Of a stretch of DNA of 9,990 nt, positions 1 to 5,622 are shown in pieces. The DNA is from Pseudomonadota bacterium (GTDB lineage: Bacteria; Pseudomonadota; Alphaproteobacteria; Rhizobiales; Xanthobacteraceae). Position 1 is the first letter of the stretch, and every line of letters starts with the position of its first letter. Both the position numbers and the translations under genes were made by a program. The notes beneath the pieces are model-generated. The model worked only from the letters and a program-made list of their open reading frames with translations. It was not told where the DNA came from and made no database searches. The stretch covers positions 1 through 9,990 of the forward strand of contig JAEWIX010000056.1 of assembly GCA_023386885.1 (NCBI GenBank), in the 5' to 3' direction.

Positions 1-421
1 CGCGGTACTGGTCGCCATAGGCGTGGCGGCCGATCACGATCGGCTGGGTCCAGCCCGGCACGAGGCGCGGCACGTTCTTGCAGATGATCGGCTCGCGGAA
101 GATCACGCCGCCGAGGATGTTGCGGATGGTGCCGTTCGGCGACTTCCACATCTGCTTGAGGTTGAATTCCTTCACCCGCGCTTCGTCGGGGGTGATGGTG
201 GCGCACTTGACGCCGACGCCGTGCTTCTTGATGGCGTTGGCGGCATCGACGGTGACCTGATCGTTGGTCTTGTCGCGGTATTCGATGCCGAGGTCGTAAT
301 AGTCAAGGTTCACATCGAGGAAGGGGTGGATCAGCTTGTCCTTGATGTATTGCCAGATGATCCGGGTCATCTCGTCGCCGTCGAGTTCGACGACGGGGTT
401 GGTCACCTTGATTTTCGCCAT
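1..421 (-). CDS. icd: NADP-dependent isocitrate dehydrogenase, N-terminal 140 residues (runs off left edge)
   Basis: Cytoplasmic TCA-cycle enzyme that oxidatively decarboxylates isocitrate to 2-oxoglutarate with NADP+. Reading the minus strand from the ATG at 421 gives an uninterrupted 140-residue N-terminus starting MAKIKVTNPVVELDGDEMTR. The substrate-binding stretch KSPNGTIRN lies at about residues 93-101, followed by GGVIFREPI (104-112) and GRHAYGDQYR (131-140) at the window edge. These match the eukaryotic-type homodimeric NADP-IDH family (about 400 residues) usual in Alphaproteobacteria, not the E. coli Icd type. The remaining two thirds, including most cofactor-binding residues, lie outside the window. 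The bases just before the ATG are pyrimidine-rich on the coding strand (CCCTTCCCC), so no Shine-Dalgarno is visible. The start is chosen because the family begins exactly there. The identification is very secure; the symbol icd is the common one. Confidence 0.96.
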   Translation of the reverse strand, partial: MAKIKVTNPVVELDGDEMTRIIWQYIKDKLIHPFLDVNLDYYDLGIEYRDKTNDQVTVDAANAIKKHGVGVKCATITPDEARVKEFNLKQMWKSPNGTIRNILGGVIFREPIICKNVPRLVPGWTQPIVIGRHAYGDQYR

Positions 422-760
422 GGGGAAGGGGGCCTTTTCGAAGTTCGCGTGACGGTGCGCGGATGGTTTTTGATTATGGCCGGGCTATAGCACCGCACAG
501 CCGGGGGCGAAAGCCGACGCACCGTCTCAATGGGCCCCATTTCGATCAATTCCGCCATGCGCGGGCTGGCTTTCGGATAATTTGCCGGTGGTTCGGCCCG
601 ATGTCGGCTCGAGGGTTGCATCGCAGCATCAAAAATGCTCGACAAGCCCAGCCTGCGGCTGGAGAAAATCCGCCGCAACGGCCAATCCGAAACGATCGCA
701 AAACCGACCGCTGCGGCCGCGCGGCGGCCCATCGACGCAGCCATCAGAAAGCGACACCGC
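422..760. other. 339-bp divergent intergenic region between icd and trmJ
   Basis: Both flanking genes point away from this stretch, so it should hold both promoters, but I see no convincing -35/-10 pair on either strand. There are two small perfect hairpins on the trmJ side: AGCAT-caaaa-ATGCT (625-639) and CCAGCC-tgc-GGCTGG (648-662). Neither is followed by a T-run. The trmJ frame stays open upstream to an ATG at 635, which would add 42 residues with no resemblance to the methyltransferase family. I read that as untranslated leader. No other gene is supported here. Confidence 0.5.
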
Positions 761-1954
761 ATGTCCGGCTCAGGCACCGACAAGACCAAGACCGGCCACG
801 CCCTCGAGGGGCCGGTGGTGGTGCTGGTCGAGCCGCAGCTCGGCGAGAACATCGGCATGTGCGCCCGCGCCATGGGCAATTTCGGGCTGACCCGGCTGCG
901 GCTGGTGAAGCCGCGCGACGGCTGGCCGAACGTCGCCGCGCAGCGCTCAGCCGCCGGCGCCGATCACATCCTCGACAAGGTGGAACTGTTCGACACGGTG
1001 GAGGCCGCCATCGCCGACGTGTCGCTGCTGTACGCGACCACCGCGCGCGCCCACGATCAGGCCAAGCCGGTGGTGGGGCCGGAGGCGGCGGCGCGGGAGA
1101 TGTCGTCCCATATCGCCACCGGCGCCACCGCCGCGATCCTGTTCGGCCGCGAGCGTTACGGTCTGACGAACGACGAGGTGGCGCTGGCCGACCGCATCGT
1201 CACCTATCCGGTCAATCCCGGCTTCGCCTCGCTCAATCTCGCGCAGGCCGTGCTGCTGATGGGCTACGAGTGGTTCAAGCTGGCCACTCGCGATGCGTTG
1301 CCGTTCGCGATGCCGGAGCGCTCCGAGCGCGCCTCGCAGCATCAGATGCAGGCGTTCTTCGACAATCTGGTGAGCGAACTCGACAGGGTCGAATTCCTGC
1401 GCCCGGCGGAAAAGCGCGACACCATGCTGGTGAACCTGCGCAACATTTTTACCCGCATGGAGCCGACCAAGCAGGACATGCACACGCTGCACGGCGTGGT
1501 GATGGCGATCGCGGAGGGGCGCAAGGGCCCCGCCAAGGGCGGCGTGCTCGATGCAAGCCAAGGCAAGCGGCTGCGGGAGCTATTGGCCGAGCAGGGTTCG
1601 GGCGGAAGCGACGGCGGCAGCATTCGCGGGCTTGCCCGGCTGCTACGCCGCAATCCGAGCGACGCCGAACGCATCCTGTGGAAGGCGCTGACCACCGACC
1701 GCCGTTTCGCCGGCCAGTTCCGCCGCCAGACGCCGGTGGGCCGTCACATCCCCGACTTCGTCTCCTTCGTCCACCGCATCGCCATCGAGATCGTCAACCC
1801 CAATGAGGCCCCCACCATCGCCACCGACCGCGCCGCGCGGCGCGAATGGCTGGAGGCAAGGGACTATCGTGTGGTGGAGATTGAGGCCGCGGCGATTGAG
1901 AGCGATCTTGCGCGGGTGATGGAGGAGTTGGCGGGGAAAATGGCGAAGGTATGA
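761..1954 (+). CDS. trmJ: TrmJ-type tRNA 2'-O-methyltransferase (SPOUT/TrmH superfamily) with C-terminal DUF559-like domain
   Basis: Likely SAM-dependent 2'-O-methyltransferase acting on the tRNA anticodon loop (position 32 for characterised TrmJ). The 397-residue product has the SPOUT motifs in order: motif 1 EPQLGENIGMCARAMGNFG (24-42, with N30 and R36), motif 2 LFGRERYGLTNDEV (127-140), and the knot motif NPGFASLNLAQAV (152-164). A TrmJ-like helical segment containing RNIFTRMEPTKQDMHTLHG follows (227-245). Ordinary TrmJ proteins stop near residue 250-260. Here a linker (about 260-288) leads into a DUF559-like region (about 290-392) with LLRRNPSDAERILWKAL, FRRQTPVGRHIPDF and REWLEARDYRVVEI. 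DUF559 has a PD-(D/E)XK nuclease fold, but its usual E-V/I-D-G is E343-I-V-N here, so nuclease activity is doubtful. The start at 761 was chosen because the conserved domain follows directly; AGAAAG lies 10 bases upstream. An upstream in-frame ATG at 635 is possible but unsupported. The target nucleotide is inferred from the family. Confidence 0.9.
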   Translation: MSGSGTDKTKTGHALEGPVVVLVEPQLGENIGMCARAMGNFGLTRLRLVKPRDGWPNVAAQRSAAGADHILDKVELFDTVEAAIADVSLLYATTARAHDQAKPVVGPEAAAREMSSHIATGATAAILFGRERYGLTNDEVALADRIVTYPVNPGFASLNLAQAVLLMGYEWFKLATRDALPFAMPERSERASQHQMQAFFDNLVSELDRVEFLRPAEKRDTMLVNLRNIFTRMEPTKQDMHTLHGVVMAIAEGRKGPAKGGVLDASQGKRLRELLAEQGSGGSDGGSIRGLARLLRRNPSDAERILWKALTTDRRFAGQFRRQTPVGRHIPDFVSFVHRIAIEIVNPNEAPTIATDRAARREWLEARDYRVVEIEAAAIESDLARVMEELAGKMAKV

Positions 1955-1955
1955 G

Positions 1956-1979
1956 GACGGCGGTCGAACCGCTCACGTC
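1956..1979. terminator. Stem-loop between convergent trmJ and tautomerase genes, possible terminator
   Basis: Just after the trmJ stop, GACG-GCGGT-cga-ACCGC pairs with a 3' CGTC (1976-1979) across a three-base bulge (tca). This makes a nine-pair stem in the 28-bp gap between two converging genes. The sequence then reads atttcac, so the U-tract is weak. Its position between tail-to-tail genes is the main reason to call it a terminator. Confidence 0.35.
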
Positions 1980-1982
1980 ATT

Positions 1983-2360
1983 TCACGCGAATTGCGCGAG
2001 GCCATGTCCAACGGACCAATTCTCTTTCGCCGATTCGATAATGTTCACGAACACATCCTCTGGCCGGATGCCGGGGCTTTCGCCCAGCAACTCGGCAGTC
2101 CGCTGGAAGAATGCCTTCTTCTGTTCGAGGGTGCGCGTGTTGAACACCGTGATCTGGATGTAGGCGAGATCATCGCTCCGCGTGATGCCGAAGGCATTGC
2201 CGTAGCGGAAGTTCGTCGCGTCATGCTCGGTCAGGGTGATGAATTGGTCGTCTTCGGGCACCCTGAGCGCTTCGCGCATCGCACGATAGAGGCTGTCGAG
2301 GATTGCCTGCCGATAGGCTTCGGGCTTTCCAGCGCGCAGGGAGACATGAACGAGCGGCAT
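1983..2360 (-). CDS. Tautomerase-family protein (4-oxalocrotonate tautomerase superfamily, Tautomerase_2 type)
   Basis: Small cytoplasmic enzyme of 125 residues starting MPLVHVSLRAGK. Tautomerases use Pro-2, which becomes the N-terminal Pro-1 after Met removal, as the catalytic base for keto-enol tautomerisation, and in some members for dehalogenation or decarboxylation. The proline is present. The long-chain subgroup signature is recognisable: VPEDDQFITLTEHDA (34-48), RSDDLAYIQITVF (61-73), RTLEQKKAFFQRTAELL (75-91), and PEDVFVNIIESAKENWSVGHG (about 99-119). Length fits this subgroup (about 125-130), which is longer than the roughly 62-residue 4-OT. AAGGAAC lies a few bases before the ATG, a good ribosome binding site. 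It diverges from a LysR-type gene across 95 bp, a layout that commonly means the regulator controls it. The physiological substrate cannot be told from sequence. Confidence 0.88.
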   Translation of the reverse strand: MPLVHVSLRAGKPEAYRQAILDSLYRAMREALRVPEDDQFITLTEHDATNFRYGNAFGITRSDDLAYIQITVFNTRTLEQKKAFFQRTAELLGESPGIRPEDVFVNIIESAKENWSVGHGLAQFA

Positions 2361-2432
2361 CGCGGTTCCTTTCCATTTCGATCCGGCTCGACATTAGGCA
2401 GCGTCGTAGTATTTTGATACGCAATGGATGTT

Positions 2433-2451
2433 GATTTCAGAGATAACAATC
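2433..2451. promoter_or_regulatory. Candidate LysR-type regulator binding site (GATT-N11-AATC)
   Basis: The dyad GATT-N11-AATC spans 2433-2451; adding T2431/A2453 extends it past one mismatch. The T-N11-A dyad is the classic recognition pattern of LysR-type regulators, usually placed in the shared promoter of a divergent regulator/target pair, as here. It ends five bases before the lysR-type start codon, so bound protein would most directly repress its own gene. The rest of the 2361-2455 gap is AT-richer than the genes, but I cannot assign -35/-10 elements with confidence. Confidence 0.5.
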
Positions 2452-2455
2452 GAAA

Positions 2456-3313
2456 ATGACGGAGCGCCCTCTCGATCTGGATGCCGTCAGCGCGTTTGTC
2501 CGTATCGCTGAACTTGGAAGTTTTACACTCGCGGCCGAAGCGATGCGGACGACGCAGAGCGCGGTCAGCCTGAAGTTAAAGCGGTTGGAAAGCAGGCTCG
2601 GTTGTCGGCTCATCGAACGGACACCGCGCTCCGTGCAACTCTCGGCGCGCGGCGCAGCCTTCCTCGATCGTGCTCGCGAACTCGTGGAGGCGCACGATCG
2701 TGCGCTTGCCGTACTTGCCTCTCGCCGGGAACGCCTCACCATCGGCATCAGCGACCATGTTGCGGGGCCGGAGCTGCCTGCGCTGATCGCACGCATGAAC
2801 GCGCAAGACCCAAATCTGGTGATCGAAATCCGGATCGGATCTTCGGGCGATCTACTTCAGAGCTTCGACCGGCGTGAACTCGATACGGTGATCGTGCGCC
2901 TGCACGCGGAGCGGAGCGATGGCGAAATCATCGCGGAAGAAAAATTCGGCTGGTTCGCATCGCCGAACTGGAAGCCTCGCGCGGGTGAGCCACTGCCGGT
3001 CGCTACGATGCCCGAATCCTGTGGTGTGCGCGTGATGGCAGGTAAGCTTCTCGATGAAGCCGGTGTGCCCTGGACGGAGATTTTCGTCGGTGGTGGCGTT
3101 ACGGCGGTATCGGCGGCCGTCGTCGCCGGACTTGGTGTTGCTGCGCTGGCGCCGCGCATGTTGCCCATGGGTGCGGTTGATGTGGGCGCCCGCTTTGGGC
3201 TTCCCGAGCTACCGCGCCTACCTATCATCCTGCATTCAAGGGTGAAGGGCGGTCAGCCGCGCGACGCGCTTGCAGTGCTGTCAGCCGCCTTCAGGAGCGC
3301 TGTGCGAGATTAA
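2456..3313 (+). CDS. LysR-family transcriptional regulator
   Basis: DNA-binding regulator of 285 residues. The N-terminal winged helix-turn-helix is clear: LDAVSAFVRIAELGSFTLAAEAM (about 8-30), recognition helix TTQSAVSLKLKRLESRLG (32-49), and wing LIERTPRSVQLSARG (52-66). A linker helix (about 67-92) follows, and then a periplasmic-binding-protein-like effector domain beginning at LTIGISDHVAG (about 94-104). Length is close to the family norm of 290-300. It is divergent from the tautomerase gene, its most likely target, with a T-N11-A dyad right before its start. No strong Shine-Dalgarno is seen (aacaatcgaaa precedes the ATG), which may indicate weak translation. The final stop TAA lies within a TTAA shared with the stop of the opposing HTH gene. 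The effector is unknown. Confidence 0.92.
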   Translation: MTERPLDLDAVSAFVRIAELGSFTLAAEAMRTTQSAVSLKLKRLESRLGCRLIERTPRSVQLSARGAAFLDRARELVEAHDRALAVLASRRERLTIGISDHVAGPELPALIARMNAQDPNLVIEIRIGSSGDLLQSFDRRELDTVIVRLHAERSDGEIIAEEKFGWFASPNWKPRAGEPLPVATMPESCGVRVMAGKLLDEAGVPWTEIFVGGGVTAVSAAVVAGLGVAALAPRMLPMGAVDVGARFGLPELPRLPIILHSRVKGGQPRDALAVLSAAFRSAVRD

Positions 3314-3963
3314 CGTCCCCTCGGCCGCAGCGCCGGGTGATCGTTCTCCATCGGCGTATTGGCGTCGATCACGAGGTCCAGCGCTTCTTTTGGCGCGCGG
3401 TCGATGTTGACGCCGCGGCGGTGCATCTCCCGCAGGGCGGCGCGGATCGCTTCGTCCTCCTTCATCGTCTGCCATCCCGTGCGCGCCGTCCCGATAAGGA
3501 ACGGGCGGCGTTTGTTGCCCATGGCTGTGGTCCGCGCCATCTTCACCACCTGCAGCGCCTGCACGAGCTTGTCGAGATCGGTGTCCTCGCTCTCTTCCAG
3601 CTCGCGCACCATGCGGTCGGCGATCGCGACCAGCCGCCCCGTCAACAAACGCAATTTCGGCCCCGGTCCGGCACGCCAACGCGGCACGTCGCCGGGCGCG
3701 CGCGGCGCGAATGGCGGGCGCGTCCAGCCATAGTTTTTCGTCCAGACCGAAATGGTCGCGCGCTTGACGCCGGTCTTCTCCGCAATCTGATGTTGCGACA
3801 ACGTGGTCTGTTCGATCAGTCGGCGGACCCAGGCCACGGTCGAGTCCGCATACGGCTGCCGCCCGCCGCGTCGCCGGTGCGGAACCGGTTGCGGGTCATT
3901 AGCCGGCTCGTCGGGTTGGATACGGAGGCGGGTGAGGACGGGTGGGATATGAGGCAGGATCAT
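3310..3963 (-). CDS. Uncharacterised helix-turn-helix protein, probably DNA-binding
   Basis: A 217-residue protein that I do not recognise as any named family, though similar hypothetical proteins are, from memory, common in Bradyrhizobium relatives. Residues 42-80 read as a homeodomain-like HTH: TVAWVRRLIEQTTLSQHQIAEKTGVKRATISVWTKNYGW resembles the small DNA-binding domains of resolvases, transposases and phage terminase small subunits. A basic proline-rich tail of the HTH (TRPPFAPRAPGDVPRW, 81-96) follows, then a helical region (104-148) and a charged C-terminal part with DEDEAIRAALREMHRRGV-like composition. The ending NTPMENDHPALRPRGR (202-217) is probably a conserved tail. The ATG at 3963 is the only good upstream start; AGGA lies 14 bases before it, which is far. 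A perfect dyad sits immediately upstream, suggesting autoregulation. It is convergent with the LysR-type gene, with overlapping stops. Composition is as GC-rich as its neighbours, so it is a plausible real gene rather than a chance ORF. Confidence 0.72.
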   Translation of the reverse strand: MILPHIPPVLTRLRIQPDEPANDPQPVPHRRRGGRQPYADSTVAWVRRLIEQTTLSQHQIAEKTGVKRATISVWTKNYGWTRPPFAPRAPGDVPRWRAGPGPKLRLLTGRLVAIADRMVRELEESEDTDLDKLVQALQVVKMARTTAMGNKRRPFLIGTARTGWQTMKEDEAIRAALREMHRRGVNIDRAPKEALDLVIDANTPMENDHPALRPRGR

Positions 3964-3969
3964 ATTGCG

Positions 3970-3987
3970 GAATATAATCCTATATTC
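3970..3987. promoter_or_regulatory. Perfect 18-bp AT-rich dyad upstream of the HTH gene (candidate operator)
   Basis: GAATATA (3970-3976), spacer atcc, TATATTC (3981-3987) is a perfect inverted repeat, six bases before the HTH gene start (3961-3963). It is strikingly AT-rich for this window. Its place between the presumed promoter and the start codon fits an operator for a dimeric HTH protein. A bare -10-like element is the alternative. Confidence 0.45.
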
Positions 3988-4021
3988 GTCTCAAGGCAAG
4001 CCGCAGGCAAAAGTATTAGCT

Positions 4022-4111
4022 CGTCATGGCCGGATTTATTCCGGCCATCCACGTCTTGACGGATAAGCCAGGAAGAAAACGTGGATGGCCGGGACGAGCC
4101 CGGCCATGACG
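4022..4111. repeat. Nested palindromic intergenic repeat (RIME/REP-like), complete copy
   Basis: The two 33-base arms, 4022-4054 and 4079-4111, are reverse complements at 28 of 33 positions and are separated by 24 bases. Each arm is itself a hairpin: CATGGCCGG/CCGGCCAT around a 7-base apex on the left, and CATGGCCGGG/CCCGGCCATG on the right. The element can therefore fold as one long stem or as two smaller ones. All five arm differences lie in the apex and are transitions. Its first 12 bases recur at 9971. Repeats with this core are scattered through intergenic DNA of Bradyrhizobium and Rhodopseudomonas genomes (my recollection). It holds no gene. Confidence 0.85.
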
Positions 4112-4151
4112 GAAATTGGCTCCTCGGGATATCGGCTGGCCCAAACAATTC

Positions 4152-4174
4152 GGGCGCCGCTTTGAGCGACGCCC
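4152..4174 (-). terminator. Stem-loop downstream of the zeta subunit gene, probable terminator
   Basis: GGGCG-c-CGC-tttga-GCG-a-CGCCC forms an eight-pair stem with one internal mismatch. On the minus strand it follows the zeta gene stop by about 40 bases and is followed by gaattgttt, a modest U-rich tail. This suits Rho-independent termination of the zeta transcript. The weak U-tract keeps confidence moderate. Confidence 0.45.
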
Positions 4175-4215
4175 AGATCGATTCTTCTCAGAGGTGAGGG
4201 CTCAGATGCCGGCCG

Positions 4216-4533
4216 TCAGATGCCCGCCTTCACCTGGGCGACGGCTTCGGCCATCAGCTGGTCCATCTTGGCGCGGACCTGCTGTTCGGTGATGCCCTTG
4301 CCGGCGAGGTCGGTCGTCACCTTGCGCAGCACGTCGGCATCGCCGGCTTCCTCGAAGTCCGCGGCCACGACCTCCTTGGCGTAGGCGGCGGCCTCGTCAC
4401 CGCTTTTGCCGAGCTGTTCCGCGACCCACAGGCCCAGCAGCTTGTTGCGGCGAGCCTCGGCCTTGAATTTCTGCTCCTCGTCGAGGGCGAACTTCTTCTC
4501 GAAACCTTCCTGGCGCTTGTCGAATGAGTTCAT
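4216..4533 (-). CDS. F1Fo-ATP synthase inhibitor subunit zeta (DUF1476)
   Basis: A 105-residue protein matching DUF1476, shown in Paracoccus denitrificans to be the zeta subunit that binds F1 and blocks ATP hydrolysis by the alphaproteobacterial ATP synthase. It is thought to act at the cytoplasmic face of the membrane complex. Recognised stretches are MNSFDKRQEGFEKKFALDEE (1-20, the inhibitory N-terminal segment), KFKAEARRNKLLGLWVAEQLG (22-42), AYAKEVVAADFEEAGDADVLRKV (50-72) and a C-terminal helix VRAKMDQLMAEAVAQVKAG (86-104). It is all-helical by composition. The start at 4533 was chosen because family members begin at this M-x-S/T-F-D motif. The frame stays open to 4653 and that extension looks hydrophobic, but it does not belong to the family. 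The gene diverges from purC and stands far from any ATP synthase operon in this window. The Shine-Dalgarno is weak (CGGAACCC). Confidence 0.9.
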   Translation of the reverse strand: MNSFDKRQEGFEKKFALDEEQKFKAEARRNKLLGLWVAEQLGKSGDEAAAYAKEVVAADFEEAGDADVLRKVTTDLAGKGITEQQVRAKMDQLMAEAVAQVKAGI

Positions 4534-4847
4534 GAATCGGGTTCCGATCTGATCTGGGGCCAAAGCGGCCGCATTGCGGGAGGTGGTTCGGCAGCATAGA
4601 TAAATGGCGAACAGGACCAAAACAACGGCTCCCGAGGTCGCAGTCGTTCCCATTCACGGGTCAGGTATAACTGGCCGCCTGCGGCGGGGATCGATTGTAC
4701 TGGCGGGGCCGATCAGGTAGGTTGGAATAAGGTCCGGTTCTTGTTCTGTTTCGCAATTCCGGTCTTCACGGCAGCTCCGTCGTGGATCGCCTCTTTCATA
4801 CGGAGCACACCCCTCCCATGGATTTCAACAACACACGGTACATCCCC
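4534..4847. other. 314-bp divergent intergenic region between zeta subunit gene and purC
   Basis: It should contain the promoters for the zeta gene (minus) and the purC-purS-purQ unit (plus). On the plus strand I see TATAAC at 4666-4671 without a matching -35, and TTGTAC-N17-TAGGTT (4695-4723), a weak sigma70-like pair at best. No purine riboswitch fold or PurR-like operator is recognisable. Two in-frame extensions of the flanking genes (to 4653 on minus, to 4782 on plus) probably reflect high GC rather than coding. Confidence 0.4.
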
Positions 4848-5615
4848 ATGAGCCGTCGGCGTCGCATTTATGAAGGCAAGGCCAAGGTCCTGTACGAAGG
4901 GCCGGAGCCGGGAACCCTGATCCAGCACTTCAAGGACGACGCCACCGCGTTCAATGCCAAGAAACATCAGGTGATCGAGGGCAAGGGCGTCCTCAACAAC
5001 CGGATTTCGGAATACATCTTCCAGCATCTGAACGACATCGGCGTGCCGACCCATTTCATCCGCCGGCTCAACATGCGCGAGCAGTTGATCCGCGAGGTCG
5101 AGATCGTGCCGCTCGAGGTGGTGGTGCGCAATGTCGCCGCCGGCTCGCTGTCGCAGCGGCTCGGGATCGAGGAGGGCACGCAACTGCCGCGCTCGATCAT
5201 CGAGTTCTATTACAAGAACGATCAGCTCAACGATCCGATGGTGTCGGAAGAGCACATCACCGCGTTCGGCTGGGCGACGCCGCAGGAGATCGACGACATC
5301 ATGGCGCTGGCGATCCGCGTCAATGATTTCCTCTCCGGGCTGTTCCTCGGCATCGGCATCCGCCTCGTCGATTTCAAGATGGAGTGCGGCCGGCTGTTCG
5401 AGAACGACATGATGCGCATCATCGTCGCCGACGAAATTTCCCCCGACTCATGCCGGTTGTGGGATGTGAAGTCGAACGAGAAGCTCGACAAGGACCGCTT
5501 CCGCCGCGATCTCGGCGGGCTGATCGAGGCCTATACCGACGTCGCCAAGCGGCTCGGTATTCTGGCGGAAAACGAACGGCCGGTGGGTGCCGGTCCGGTG
5601 CTGGTGAAAGGGTGA
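4848..5615 (+). CDS. purC: Phosphoribosylaminoimidazole-succinocarboxamide synthase (SAICAR synthetase)
   Basis: ATP-dependent ligase of de novo purine synthesis that joins CAIR and aspartate to give SAICAR (EC 6.3.2.6). The product is 255 residues, the usual bacterial size. Family motifs run in order: ATP-binding IYEGKAKVLY (7-16), IEGKGVLNNRISE (43-55), EVVVRNVAAGSLSQRLG (90-106), LVDFKMECGR (173-182) and DEISPDSCRLWD (195-206). The start at 4848 (MSRRRRIYEGKAK) was chosen because alphaproteobacterial PurC proteins begin there. In-frame ATGs at 4782 and 4818 would add 22 or 10 residues; the 4818 start has GGAG 12 bases upstream and cannot be excluded, whereas 4848 has no clear Shine-Dalgarno. 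It is the first gene of a tight purC-purS-purQ run, with purS beginning seven bases after its stop. Confidence 0.96.
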   Translation: MSRRRRIYEGKAKVLYEGPEPGTLIQHFKDDATAFNAKKHQVIEGKGVLNNRISEYIFQHLNDIGVPTHFIRRLNMREQLIREVEIVPLEVVVRNVAAGSLSQRLGIEEGTQLPRSIIEFYYKNDQLNDPMVSEEHITAFGWATPQEIDDIMALAIRVNDFLSGLFLGIGIRLVDFKMECGRLFENDMMRIIVADEISPDSCRLWDVKSNEKLDKDRFRRDLGGLIEAYTDVAKRLGILAENERPVGAGPVLVKG

Positions 5616-5622
5616 GGCTGCC

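Noticed and set aside
23..490. A 155-codon plus-strand frame over icd
   Set aside because: It is antisense to the well conserved isocitrate dehydrogenase N-terminus and has no family resemblance.
947..1561. Long minus-strand frame inside trmJ
   Set aside because: Composition is typical of an antisense shadow (H, R, G, V rich); the coding strand has conserved SPOUT motifs.
463..1806. A 447-codon plus-strand frame overlapping trmJ
   Set aside because: Low-complexity R/A/G/H-rich translation, one base out of frame with the clear methyltransferase.
4022..4111. The paired inverted repeat as ends of a miniature transposon or a CRISPR-like unit
   Set aside because: There is no target-site duplication that I can see, no spacer array and no transposase nearby. 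The layout fits a REP/RIME-type palindromic repeat better.
3960..4148. A 62-codon minus-strand ORF upstream of the HTH gene
   Set aside because: Its central part is simply a translation of the palindromic repeat (WPGSSRPSTF and similar), a common source of false small genes in these genomes.
4534..4653. A 40-residue N-terminal extension of the zeta subunit with a hydrophobic segment resembling a signal anchor
   Set aside because: The family starts at the MNSFDKR motif and is a soluble F1-binding protein. The extension sits in the promoter region and has no family support.
4695..4723. TTGTAC-N17-TAGGTT as a purC promoter
   Set aside because: Only about half the sigma70 consensus positions match, which is expected by chance in a gap of this length. 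It is mentioned in the intergenic entry but not called as a feature.
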